From contig DDWL01000011.1 of assembly GCA_002345675.1 (NCBI GenBank), positions 1 to 55,291 on the forward strand: a stretch of 55,291 nt of DNA, read 5' to 3'. The notes below the pieces were generated by a model, which saw nothing but the letters and a program-made list of their open reading frames with translations, did no database searches and was not told where the DNA came from. The DNA is from Bacteroidales bacterium UBA2287 (GTDB taxonomy: Bacteria; Bacteroidota; Bacteroidia; Bacteroidales; Tenuifilaceae). Below, piece by piece: positions 35,397 to 43,583 of the stretch. The translations under genes were made by a program, and so were the position numbers. The number at the start of each line of letters is the position of its first letter. Positions within the stretch are counted from its first letter, which is position 1.

Positions 35397-36416
35397 ATGC
35401 CACTTATAATCTTAAAAAAAGCAATGAGTTCCACCCGAATTATGGGGGAACTCATTATATTTAGCCTGCTAATTTCGTGTTCGCAGCAGCCAACAAAAGA
35501 GCAAAGTTTAAATTTATTTGAAGAAGCAAACTCCGACTCGGTCATTATTTTTGCTCCAAACTTAGTTTCAACCCATTTGCCCGAAAGAGATGCTGCCCTA
35601 TCGCCCAATAGCTACGAGTTTTACTTTAGCATAACAAGCTACACCCAGCCTACAATTGCTTTTATTCAATTTGAAAATAGTGCTTGGAGCAAACCCGAAG
35701 TTGCATCGTTTTCGGGAGTTTACTCCGACATTGAGCCCCACTTTTCGCCCGATGGAAACCGTTTGTACTTTGCTTCGAACAGACCTTTAATTGAAGGTGG
35801 AGAGTTAAAGGATTTCGACATTTGGTACGTTGATAAAACTGATGATGACTGGGGGAAACCCGTAAACATTGGCGAGTCCGTTAACACCTCGGCAAACGAA
35901 TTTTACCCTTCGGTAACAAAAAGCGGAACGCTTTACTGGTGCGCAAAACGCGATGGCGGACTTGGTGGCGAAGATCTTTACTACGCCAAACTTGTTGATG
36001 GAAAATTTACATCGGCTCAGCTGCTGCCCGATTCGGTAAATTCAGTAAGCGACGAGTACAACGCCTTTGTTGATCCCGAAGAAAGATATATTATTTTCAC
36101 CTCGCACGGCTGGGGTGCAGGCTTTGGTCGTGGCGACCTTTGGATTAGCTTCCGAAAACCCGACCAAACATGGACACGACCCATTAACATGGGCGAAAAA
36201 GTAAACACTCAAGCTTTTGAGTTTTGCCCATTTGTGTCGCACGATGGCAAATACCTTTTCTTTACCAGCGACCGAGCAGAGCTAGCTAAAAAAACACCAG
36301 CAACTTACGACGAAATATACTTTTTTTCGCTTCAGCTAAAAAATAGGCTTAGTAATATTTATATTATAAATGCCGATATTATTGAAAAGCTAAACCCTTT
36401 AAATAACTCTAAATAG
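35397..36416 (+). CDS. PD40/TolB-like beta-propeller lipoprotein
   Basis: This 339-aa protein has a lipoprotein signal (IIFSLLISC; Cys at about 28) and WD40-like PD40 repeats, each seen as LSPNSYEFYF, FSPDGNRLYFASNR, VTKSGTLYW, VDPEERYIIFTSHG and VSHDGKYLFFTSDR. It is likely a six-bladed propeller anchored in the envelope for protein or ligand binding. Start is ambiguous: ATGs at 35397, 35424 and 35442 are in frame and all give a usable signal. The next gene starts 7 bp later. Confidence 0.78.
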   Translation: MPLIILKKAMSSTRIMGELIIFSLLISCSQQPTKEQSLNLFEEANSDSVIIFAPNLVSTHLPERDAALSPNSYEFYFSITSYTQPTIAFIQFENSAWSKPEVASFSGVYSDIEPHFSPDGNRLYFASNRPLIEGGELKDFDIWYVDKTDDDWGKPVNIGESVNTSANEFYPSVTKSGTLYWCAKRDGGLGGEDLYYAKLVDGKFTSAQLLPDSVNSVSDEYNAFVDPEERYIIFTSHGWGAGFGRGDLWISFRKPDQTWTRPINMGEKVNTQAFEFCPFVSHDGKYLFFTSDRAELAKKTPATYDEIYFFSLQLKNRLSNIYIINADIIEKLNPLNNSK

Positions 36417-36423
36417 TTAAGCT

Positions 36424-36912
36424 ATGAACACTCAAAATCCTAACGAAGAAATTTGCTGCCCACCTTTCGACCCAGCAAATTGGGACAAAAAAACCATTGA
36501 ATGGTACAACAAACCATTTATTAAGGATAAGGTTAGCACCTTTTTGTATATGCCCATTGGCTTTGGAAAAGTTATGAAACGCCTCGACGAAAAGGTTCGA
36601 GCAGCCAATGCTGCAATGCCCGATTACCTTTGCCTTTCGGAGCACACCTCGAGCTGGAACATGAACCTTTTCCTTGCTGTTGACAAGGAAATTCCCAATG
36701 CCGAAAACATTACCCTTAGCGGAAAGTTTTTCAGCAAGGTTTACGAAGGGCCATTTCAAAACACTGGTAAATGGACAAAAGACTTTGAAGCCGAGGTTAA
36801 AAAGGAAGGCCACACAACAAAAAAAATGTACATGTGGTACACAACATGCCCTAAGTGCGCCAAAAAGTACGGAAAAAATTATGTAGTATTATTGGGAGAA
36901 TTAGAAAATTAA
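36424..36912 (+). CDS. Conserved cytoplasmic protein with two Cys motifs, GyrI-like
   Basis: This 162-aa protein has CCPPFDPANWDKKTIEWYN near the start and CPKCAKKYGKNYVVLLGEL at the end, both of which I recall as constant in a Bacteroidota family often labelled 'hydrolase' without evidence. The middle (MPIGFGKVMKRL...YEGPFQNTGKWTKDFE) has the GYxGPYxxxxxxW pattern of the GyrI-like small-molecule-binding fold. The Cys pairs could bind a metal. It lies 7 bp after the propeller lipoprotein gene and before a strong terminator, so it ends that operon. Confidence 0.6.
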   Translation: MNTQNPNEEICCPPFDPANWDKKTIEWYNKPFIKDKVSTFLYMPIGFGKVMKRLDEKVRAANAAMPDYLCLSEHTSSWNMNLFLAVDKEIPNAENITLSGKFFSKVYEGPFQNTGKWTKDFEAEVKKEGHTTKKMYMWYTTCPKCAKKYGKNYVVLLGELEN

Positions 36913-36942
36913 AGGCCTGAATTAGATCAATATAAAACATGA

Positions 36943-36983
36943 AAAAAGCGTAGCGTATTAATTTAAATAACGCTACGCTTTTT
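36943..36983. terminator. Bidirectional terminator
   Basis: A perfect 14-bp inverted repeat AAAAAGCGTAGCGT / ACGCTACGCTTTTT (36943-36956 with 36970-36983) has A/T runs on the outer edges. It separates the GyrI-like gene from the minus-strand repeat-protein gene. Confidence 0.85.
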
Positions 36984-37001
36984 AAATTACAAAAATCCTA
37001 T

Positions 37002-38492
37002 CTACCTCTTTCTACCTTCACTTTTACTTGGTATATCGGTAGATTTTGGACTACTGCTTCCACTTGGGCTACTTTGCCTTGGTGCTGAACCACCATTCGA
37101 ATTTTGCACATTATGACTTGGAGAACTTTCGCGAACTGCAGGTCGGCTATTTGAACCAGAGGAAGAGTTTGAGTTATCTCTTCGAGGCTCAGAAGGCACA
37201 CTTACCGAACTAGGTCTTTCTTGTCGTGTTGCAGGGCGCTCTTCGGTTCTGGCAGGTACAGAAGGTCGAGTTGCAGGTCGCTCTTCGGTTCTGGCAGGTA
37301 CTGAAGGTCGAGTTGCAGGTCGCTCTTCGGTTCTGGCAGGAACTGAAGGTCGAGTTGCAGGACGCTCTTCGGTTCTGGCAGGTACTGAAGGTCGAGTTGC
37401 AGGTCGCTCTTCGGTTCTGGCAGGTACTGAAGGTCGAGTTGCAGGACGCTCTTCGGTTCTTGCAGGCTCCGAGGGTCGATTTCGTGATGGCTTGGTTGTA
37501 TTAATTTCTCTTATTGGACGCTCGGTTATTTGTGGCTTTTCACGCTCAGGCCTTCTATCGTTGGTCTCATTAGGTGTAGTTGTTCGATTTGGCTTATTTG
37601 CAATCGGCTTATCTTGGTTATTTCTCAACGGTTTTTCGGCAATTCCTGTAGGGAATTTGTTGGTAAAATGCCTATTCCCATCTTCTTTTCTGTCGGGACG
37701 GCTGTAAGTATTTGCATATCGTCCGCTGTGTATACTAGTAGTCACCGTATTTGAATGCCTGCGATTATGAGCATAATACCCATGGCGATAGCCGTCATGT
37801 CGATTGTGGTTCCTATGGCGGTAATGCGCATGATAATGTGAGTGCCAGTTGTAATGGTAACCATGGTAGTAGTGCCAGTAATGTGGAGTCCACGAGTGCC
37901 AGTATGGAGTGTAGCATCCCCAGTACCACGAAGACGTCCAAACAACATACGAAGGTTCATAAACATAAACTACTAAAGGCCAACTTGCAACTTCGTAGTA
38001 TGTTGTAGTTACAACGGTTTCGGTTTTCTGACTTGCATTACCATTGTAGCCAGGATTTGGCGTTTCGGCATATGCAGGCTCGATTATGTAATCTTTTCCG
38101 TATAGAATTTCATCGCCAATTAGCTGAACCCGAGCCGAACCATCGCTGCGTTTTTCAACAATAAAAACGGCAACATCCTGATTCTCGTCTTTGTTTATGG
38201 CAACACGAAGTACAATGTTATGGATGTTTTCCTCATTATAGTCCAAAACCATAATATAATCAACCTTGTTATCGCTATTAAGGTCGAGGTTATTAACCAT
38301 TTTTTCGGGATTGTTAAGGTTTTTCTCAAAACCTTCGAGGGTTTCCGATTCCTGAAAGAGGTTCATTACAGCGTAAAGGTTTAGGTTATCGCCTGGCAAG
38401 CCAAGATATTCGTTCGATTTTTCTTGTGCCTTAAGAATGCTACTGCCTAAAAGCAGAACGGCAACGATTGAGGTATAAATTAGTGTTTTCAT
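37002..38492 (-). CDS. Secreted His/Tyr/Trp-rich protein with PARTEERPATRPSV repeats
   Basis: This 496-aa protein has a signal peptide (about 1-22, ILKAQ) and an N-terminal domain with an EF-hand-like loop DLNSDNKVDYI (about 72-82) and YGKDYIIEPAYAETPNPGY. A segment very rich in His, Tyr and Trp follows (about 165-250, with HYWHYYHGYHYNWHSHYHAH), then a long Arg/Pro/Glu-rich tail with six 14-residue PARTEERPATRPSV repeats. The His cluster could bind metal. I know similar hypothetical proteins in Bacteroidota but no function. Twin LytTR-like sites lie 95-125 bp upstream. Confidence 0.75.
   Translation of the reverse strand: MKTLIYTSIVAVLLLGSSILKAQEKSNEYLGLPGDNLNLYAVMNLFQESETLEGFEKNLNNPEKMVNNLDLNSDNKVDYIMVLDYNEENIHNIVLRVAINKDENQDVAVFIVEKRSDGSARVQLIGDEILYGKDYIIEPAYAETPNPGYNGNASQKTETVVTTTYYEVASWPLVVYVYEPSYVVWTSSWYWGCYTPYWHSWTPHYWHYYHGYHYNWHSHYHAHYRHRNHNRHDGYRHGYYAHNRRHSNTVTTSIHSGRYANTYSRPDRKEDGNRHFTNKFPTGIAEKPLRNNQDKPIANKPNRTTTPNETNDRRPEREKPQITERPIREINTTKPSRNRPSEPARTEERPATRPSVPARTEERPATRPSVPARTEERPATRPSVPARTEERPATRPSVPARTEERPATRPSVPARTEERPATRQERPSSVSVPSEPRRDNSNSSSGSNSRPAVRESSPSHNVQNSNGGSAPRQSSPSGSSSPKSTDIPSKSEGRKR
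37223..37474. repeat. Six tandem 42-bp repeats inside the secreted protein gene
   Basis: CGCTCTTCGGTTCTGGCAGG (or a one-base variant) recurs at 37237, 37279, 37321, 37363, 37405 and 37447, an exact 42-bp period. It encodes 14-residue PARTEERPATRPSV units on the minus strand. The near identity suggests recent expansion and copy-number change by slippage. Confidence 0.93.
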
Positions 38493-38547
38493 GGCTATGT
38501 GTATTTAGTTAGTACTTTTTATTTTTTGCATGCTGTGTATTATGGTA

Positions 38548-38616
38548 TAAAAATAGTGCCAGTATCACCCTATTTTTAATGCTATACTACCAACGTGTAG
38601 TTTGAGCTTACCAACG
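38548..38616 (-). promoter_or_regulatory. Candidate LytTR-regulated promoter of the His-rich protein gene
   Basis: Two TACCAACG copies (38588-38595 and 38609-38616) start exactly 21 bp apart. Read on the minus strand, they give CACGTTGGT and CGCGTTGGT, matching 8 and 7 of 9 positions of the published LytTR consensus [TA][AC][CA]GTTN[AG][TG]. A -7-like TATTTTTA (38548-38555) lies 32 bp downstream of the near half-site. There is no -33 TTTG, as expected for an activator-dependent promoter. Confidence 0.55.
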
Positions 38617-38632
38617 CGCATTATATTGAAAT

Positions 38633-40024
38633 TTAGAATATATAATAACTTAAAGATGCTCCAAGGTTGAATTGTAAGTGTTTCCTGTCAATATCAATAT
38701 AAATATCGTGCTCTTTGCTAAACCTATAGTAAAGCGAACTGCTAACCGATAGACGAACTTTTTCGGAAAAGTAATAGTTACAACCTCCAGAAATCGTGGG
38801 ATTTATTTCTGGATTGTTGTCATTATTATCATTAAAATACTTTTTTGCCCAAAGTGAAGCAATACCCGTAATGTAGGTTCGAGTATTGGGAATATAGTTA
38901 CGCTCGTAGCCAACAGATGCAGAAATCGACTGGTAACTTTTAATCTCGTTCGGAATATGGTTGTTCCAATGAAGGTTAAATGCCCCATTAAAATTAAAGC
39001 CATCTCTCCTTTTTAATCCTTTTATCCAATAGGAATTATACCCAGCATTTATTCCTATTCCATAGTTGGTGTACTCGTCTCTTAGGTTTGTAATATTTAT
39101 GTTGTTTTCATCGGTTTTATTTAATGAATTTCCATAGTCTATTGTAGGCGATATTCCAAAAGACCAAGTGTGACCCGTAAACCAATTCTGCAATCGGGCA
39201 TACCTCCAGTTATCGCTAATAAGTCCAAAGCCAAGTCCATCCGATTTTGTAGTTAATCCTTTTGACACAAGGAATGAATCGACAGCCACATACTCCATAA
39301 TTTGCTTTATCCTATCGTCAATTACCCTTTTGTTTAATGTTTGTGTAATAAAATCGGCAAATTCAAACACCTCACCCTCATTAGGAACTCTCGCTAATCG
39401 TCCATGCTTCAGTAAATCGTCAAGAATATAAATGGCTAATCGAGCATCGGTAACATTCTCAATTCGGCCTTTACCAAATTGAATTGAGCCGATGCTTGAT
39501 GTTTGAAAATGATTATATGTTCTTATTCTTTCAAGGGAATCGAAATTGCTCTCATCCAGATTATAGTATTGAGAGCTGAACACATTAAGGTTTAAGTTAA
39601 GAAAGAAATTGCCGGGAAGATAGAGCCGATTATTAGTTGTTGCATTTAAGCCATAATTAAAATTATTTGTTGAAGTTAAAGAGGTTTCACGATCTTCATT
39701 ACTATACCCACTACCATAATAAAAACTTAATCTCTGACTGCCAACATAATCTCTACTACTTCGGATTTTTGTATACGAAAACGAACCGTTTGTAAATGCT
39801 CTATTTTGGTAAGAGTTTGAGGATTTAAAGTCAATAAGGCTTCCACCATTGAGCCCAAAGCCAACACCCATTGTAGTCTGTTTGTAATTGGCCTGTTTAT
39901 AAGCATTCAGATTAATACTATCGAACTGGCTTTTGGAGTTTAAGCTTGCTTTTAATTCGCTCTTTTGAGCGACTAATTGAATCGATATTAAAAACGAAGC
40001 AATTAGGATTGATACTTTTTTCAT
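38633..40024 (-). CDS. Predicted outer-membrane beta-barrel protein
   Basis: This 463-aa protein has a signal peptide (about 1-19, IQLVAQ), then alternating aromatic/polar strands with Asn-rich loops throughout, and ends with SLSYYIF, the terminal aromatic residue typical of barrels inserted by BamA. No TonB plug or OmpA domain is seen. It is divergent from the histidine kinase gene and carries upstream a copy of the same twin sites as the neighbouring His-rich protein gene, so both are probably in the kinase's regulon. Specific role unknown. Confidence 0.65.
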   Translation of the reverse strand: MKKVSILIASFLISIQLVAQKSELKASLNSKSQFDSINLNAYKQANYKQTTMGVGFGLNGGSLIDFKSSNSYQNRAFTNGSFSYTKIRSSRDYVGSQRLSFYYGSGYSNEDRETSLTSTNNFNYGLNATTNNRLYLPGNFFLNLNLNVFSSQYYNLDESNFDSLERIRTYNHFQTSSIGSIQFGKGRIENVTDARLAIYILDDLLKHGRLARVPNEGEVFEFADFITQTLNKRVIDDRIKQIMEYVAVDSFLVSKGLTTKSDGLGFGLISDNWRYARLQNWFTGHTWSFGISPTIDYGNSLNKTDENNINITNLRDEYTNYGIGINAGYNSYWIKGLKRRDGFNFNGAFNLHWNNHIPNEIKSYQSISASVGYERNYIPNTRTYITGIASLWAKKYFNDNNDNNPEINPTISGGCNYYFSEKVRLSVSSSLYYRFSKEHDIYIDIDRKHLQFNLGASLSYYIF

Positions 40025-40068
40025 AGTAGTTTAGGATAAAAGGTTTAATAGAAAAATTAGTTTGTAAT

Positions 40069-40138
40069 TCAAAATACTTAATTATTAACTAAAGCCTAAA
40101 GCGCTAAACTACCATCGTGTAGTTTGAGCTTACCAACG
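40069..40138 (-). promoter_or_regulatory. Candidate LytTR-regulated promoter of the barrel gene
   Basis: TACCATCG (40110-40117) and TACCAACG (40131-40138) start 21 bp apart. Read on the minus strand they give CACGATGGT and CACGTTGGT. A -7-like TATTTTGA (40069-40076) lies 33 bp beyond the near half-site, matching the 32 bp of the other copy. The two intergenic regions share nearly all of a 39-bp block (38587-38625 and 40109-40147) while their surroundings differ. The site also lies upstream of the divergent kinase gene. Confidence 0.55.
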
Positions 40139-40191
40139 TGCATTATAACCTATTTAGTAAAACTTAGTATTTTTGTGTATTGCCATTTTTA

Positions 40192-40199
40192 TACCTTTG
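40192..40199 (+). promoter_or_regulatory. -7 element of the histidine kinase gene
   Basis: TACCTTTG is a full TAnnTTTG match 11 nt before the TTG start codon at 40210. A transcript would have a very short leader if the TTG is used, or about 16 nt if the in-frame GTG at 40222 is the true start. Confidence 0.45.
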
Positions 40200-40209
40200 G
40201 CATAATTAA

Positions 40210-43200
40210 TTGAAAATTACAGTGAAGGGAATTGCTTATACCACTGCGTTTATGTACACTTTGCTGTTTTTTTTGCCGCAAAGTTCGTTTGCTCAGCTAC
40301 GCTACATTAACCCCGAGGTTTACAATGAGGTTAACGGACTACCAAACAGCGAGGTTCGTTGCTTGCTTAAGGATTCGAAGGGCTACCTTTGGGTTGGAAC
40401 CATTTACGGGTTGGCAAAGTACGACGGGAATAAGTTTTCGGTGTACAAGCATCAATCGGATCGAAACAGCATTTCGGGCGATGTTATTACAGCTCTTTTT
40501 GAGGATAAAAAGGGCAACATTCTGGTTGGAGCCCATGGATTATCGGTTTTAGAACGCACAACTGGGGTCTGGAAAAACTACCTACACGATCCTAACAATC
40601 CATTTTCAATTAGCAGCCCTTCCCTATTGTCAATTGCACAGGAAAACGACAGCATTTACTGGATTATTGCCAGCAATGGAATAAACAAATTTAACATTGA
40701 AACTGGCAAATTTCAACGTCTTAACTTTAATTTAAACTCACGAATTTTCTTTTCCAAAATACACGAAATTATTCCAAACAAGAGCATCACCTTTTCCATA
40801 TCCTCTACTTTTTATAGCTATAACTTACAATACAATTCATACGAAGTACTCCCCGAAGTGCAGGGTTATGGACGGGCAATAGTATTCAATAATTCAATAG
40901 TTGGACTTAAAAGTTCCGTATTGAACACGCACAACCTTTTTAAATACAATTTAGCCACAAATAAGGAGTCGACTTTACTAACCAATGTTGATGCGAATGG
41001 AACTTTGTTTTGCGACAAAACCACGCTTTACATAGCCTACAGAGATAGAATATGCCTTTTCGATTTAAACTTCAACTTAACAAAAACCGTGTTTTTTAAT
41101 CAGCCCCAAGTTGAGTTGGGCATTGAGTATAACGATGCCCTAAGGGAAGAGAATGGAACTTTTTGGATTGCCACAAATAATGGGCTACTAAAAGTGTCGC
41201 CCAGTTCACCTTTCCAGTTTATCGACAGCAAAAGCGGGCTTTACAATGAGTATGTGCGATCGCTTACGGTTGACCGAAACAATAGCGTATGGATTGGTGT
41301 TCGCCAGGGCCCTATTTACAAAATTTCGAATGTCGATAATTTTTTGATTAACCGAGCCAATGGTATAAAACGCGTTAATTTTCCCACACCCAATGGCGAG
41401 GTGTATGCCACCAATCAAATTCTTGAGCTGCAAAATGGAAATTTACTTTTTGTAACCAGCAGCACGCTTTACCACTACAATACAGGGTTAGCAAAATTTA
41501 CCGATCAGTTCCAAATTCAGGGTAACAAGCAGTTCTTTTCGGCAGTTGAAGTAAACGGGGGTATTCTGATTGGGGCACTCGAGCGACCTACACTTTTTAA
41601 AATAGCAATTAAAGAAGGGAGAATAAAAAGGGATACTTCGTTCCGAATCGATAATTCGCTCGATGTTGTTAATTCGCTTTTTAAGGACTCGAAAGGTCGT
41701 GTTTGGCTGGGTGGCGACGGTTTATTCTACTTAAACTTTAGAAACAATCACAGTGAAGCCTCTATTAACCAAGTAATACCCAGTATCGACACCAGCAACC
41801 ACTCGAGCAATTCGGTTTGGAGCATTTTGGAAATCGATAACGATAAACTATTCGTTTCCACTACAACCAACGGGTACTTCACTTTTAGCCGCGACTCGAG
41901 CAATTATGATCACTTTAGCAAAGCCGATGGAATAGCAAGCGATTTTACTTGCGGTGTACTAAAGGACCGACACCAGAATTTATGGATGACCACCAAGGAG
42001 GGAATTACTTTTATAAATCCAACCGATTCGTCGATTAGGAACTACCCCATAAAAAACGGACAGCACTATAGCGACTTCACCTTTAAATGCGAGGCGAGTT
42101 CCAAAGGAAATATTATGCTTTTTGGTAGCAAACGGGGAATTGTTTTCTTTAACCCCGACAGCGTTGTGCCCATTAAAACGGTATCGCCCTTATACATTAA
42201 CGAGTTTAGGGTTTTCGACCGTATTGTGCGCAGTGAACTTACTAATGGCGACACCATTTTTTTGAACTATAACGAGAACTTCTTCTCCTTTGAATTTTCG
42301 CTACTCGATTTCCGAATTCCGCAGGAAACCAGCTACGCCTTTCAGCTAATGAATTACGACAGGGACAGTCGACTGGTTACTAACAACTTTAACTCGGCAA
42401 GCTACACCGACGTGCCTCCCGGAAAGTACAACTTTTCACTTTCGGCCATTAGCGCCGACTACACCACTCAGCAAGGCATCGAAATTATTGTAGTTATTAA
42501 ACCCGCATTTTACCAAACCCGTTGGTTTAAAGCATCCATTTACTTTGCCATTGCGTTACTGCTGGCAATTGTTGTAATTACAATTGTTCGGCGACAACTT
42601 TTACGTGGGCGACTACAAAAAATGGAACTTCACCTGTTGCGCTCGCAAATCGACCCGCACTTTATTTTTAACACCCTCACCTCAATTCAGCACACCATAC
42701 TTACAAGCAGTAAGAATGTTGCCATCGAATCGCTTTCGAAATTTTCGAAGCTAATGCGAATGGGGCTCGACTACTCGCGAATGGAGTATGTTCCCCTCGA
42801 AAAAGCCATTCACTTTTACCAAACCTTTGTCGACGTTCACTCGCTAAACCTCGACGAAAAAATTGAGTTTAACGTTACTGTCGACAGTAAAATTGACGCT
42901 GCAAGCGTTAAAATATCGCCAATGCTTATTCAGCCATTTCTCGAAAATGCCATTGTTCATGGCCTAACCCCCAAGAACAAGGACATGAGAATTGACCTTA
43001 AAATTAGTTTAGCTAATGGTTGGTTACGGTGCATAATTCGCGATAATGGCATTGGCCGAAAAAGAGCTTCGGAAATTGGGAAGAATAAGGCTAAAGGGCA
43101 TAAATCGGTGGGCATTGAAATTAGCCGCAAAAGTATTTTAGCGCAGCTAAAAAAGGGACGGTTTATTAAGGAAACCTTTAGTATTGAAGATAATGCTGAC

Positions 43201-43257
43201 GACCTTGGCAACCCTACAGGCACAACAGTATTTTTAAAAATTCCATTTCGAAGCTAA
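40210..43257 (+). CDS. Two-component regulator propeller sensor histidine kinase (LytS/HisKA_5-type)
   Basis: This 1015-aa kinase has a signal peptide or anchor (about 1-30), a periplasmic double beta-propeller of Reg_prop repeats (about 35-660; units such as LLKDSKGYLWVGTIYGLAKYD and LFKDSKGRVWLGGDGLFYL), a Y_Y_Y domain (about 690-765), one TM helix (about 773-794) and a LytS-type His_kinase domain. The phospho-acceptor His is in QIDPHFIFNTL (about 815), and the ATPase has PMLIQPFLENAIVHG and DNGIGRKRA. Start is TTG (or GTG at 40222). It probably signals to the LytTR regulator encoded tail to tail downstream. Confidence 0.9.
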   Translation: MKITVKGIAYTTAFMYTLLFFLPQSSFAQLRYINPEVYNEVNGLPNSEVRCLLKDSKGYLWVGTIYGLAKYDGNKFSVYKHQSDRNSISGDVITALFEDKKGNILVGAHGLSVLERTTGVWKNYLHDPNNPFSISSPSLLSIAQENDSIYWIIASNGINKFNIETGKFQRLNFNLNSRIFFSKIHEIIPNKSITFSISSTFYSYNLQYNSYEVLPEVQGYGRAIVFNNSIVGLKSSVLNTHNLFKYNLATNKESTLLTNVDANGTLFCDKTTLYIAYRDRICLFDLNFNLTKTVFFNQPQVELGIEYNDALREENGTFWIATNNGLLKVSPSSPFQFIDSKSGLYNEYVRSLTVDRNNSVWIGVRQGPIYKISNVDNFLINRANGIKRVNFPTPNGEVYATNQILELQNGNLLFVTSSTLYHYNTGLAKFTDQFQIQGNKQFFSAVEVNGGILIGALERPTLFKIAIKEGRIKRDTSFRIDNSLDVVNSLFKDSKGRVWLGGDGLFYLNFRNNHSEASINQVIPSIDTSNHSSNSVWSILEIDNDKLFVSTTTNGYFTFSRDSSNYDHFSKADGIASDFTCGVLKDRHQNLWMTTKEGITFINPTDSSIRNYPIKNGQHYSDFTFKCEASSKGNIMLFGSKRGIVFFNPDSVVPIKTVSPLYINEFRVFDRIVRSELTNGDTIFLNYNENFFSFEFSLLDFRIPQETSYAFQLMNYDRDSRLVTNNFNSASYTDVPPGKYNFSLSAISADYTTQQGIEIIVVIKPAFYQTRWFKASIYFAIALLLAIVVITIVRRQLLRGRLQKMELHLLRSQIDPHFIFNTLTSIQHTILTSSKNVAIESLSKFSKLMRMGLDYSRMEYVPLEKAIHFYQTFVDVHSLNLDEKIEFNVTVDSKIDAASVKISPMLIQPFLENAIVHGLTPKNKDMRIDLKISLANGWLRCIIRDNGIGRKRASEIGKNKAKGHKSVGIEISRKSILAQLKKGRFIKETFSIEDNADDLGNPTGTTVFLKIPFRS

Positions 43258-43267
43258 AAGGCTTTAA

Positions 43268-43434
43268 TAACTTGCCCCAGAGGGGCTTTATGTTTATAGT
43301 AATTTTTTATCAAAGCATCGAAGCTCCAGAGGAGCGCTCTGTGAATAGTTGTTTAGTTTCCCTGCCCCGGTCGCCATATTTACAGGACGCTCCTACGGAG
43401 CTTTTGGTTATTACTAATTTTTGTTACTATAAAC
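43268..43434. repeat. Palindromic intergenic element, family member A
   Basis: The outer arms GTTTATAGTAA (43292-43302) and TTACTATAAAC (43424-43434) are exact inverses. Inside them AGCTCCAGAGGAGCG (43322-43336) pairs with CGCTCCTACGGAGCT (43388-43402). On the left edge lies a GCCCCAGAGGGGC hairpin (43274-43286). The whole left edge (43268-43302, reversed) recurs at 48576-48607. The 326-bp gap holds no gene. Confidence 0.65.
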
Positions 43435-43514
43435 AGTTAGCTACTCCGTAGCTAAAATATTTACTACTTTATCATTAATTAAATGATGTTGATTATCAGA
43501 TAATGCCTCCTTAG

Positions 43515-43539
43515 CCTGACGGTTATGGATAGTTATCGG
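43515..43539 (+). repeat. 25-bp dispersed repeat, copy 1
   Basis: CCTGACGGTTATGGATAGTT plus the next five bases recur at 48896-48920 with one mismatch. Both copies lie in intergenic gaps that also carry the palindromic element. Confidence 0.65.
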
Positions 43540-43583
43540 GATTTGCGTGAAATATTAGAAACTGTTTGCCAGCAACCAACTTT

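Noticed and set aside
37223..37474. Regular repeats that might be a CRISPR array
   Set aside because: The repeats are directly tandem with no unique spacers, keep a reading frame and lie inside a gene; no cas genes are near.
37226..37504. Plus-strand 92-aa frame with repeated LRFWQVLKVELQVA units
   Set aside because: It is the antisense reading of the 42-bp repeats inside the minus-strand secreted protein gene, which has a signal peptide and a sensible fold order.
38493..38560. Sigma-54-type promoter (TGGCAC near 38556 on the minus strand)
   Set aside because: The -12 part does not match TTGC, and the shared spacing between the two 39-bp blocks and TATTTTnA explains the promoter better.
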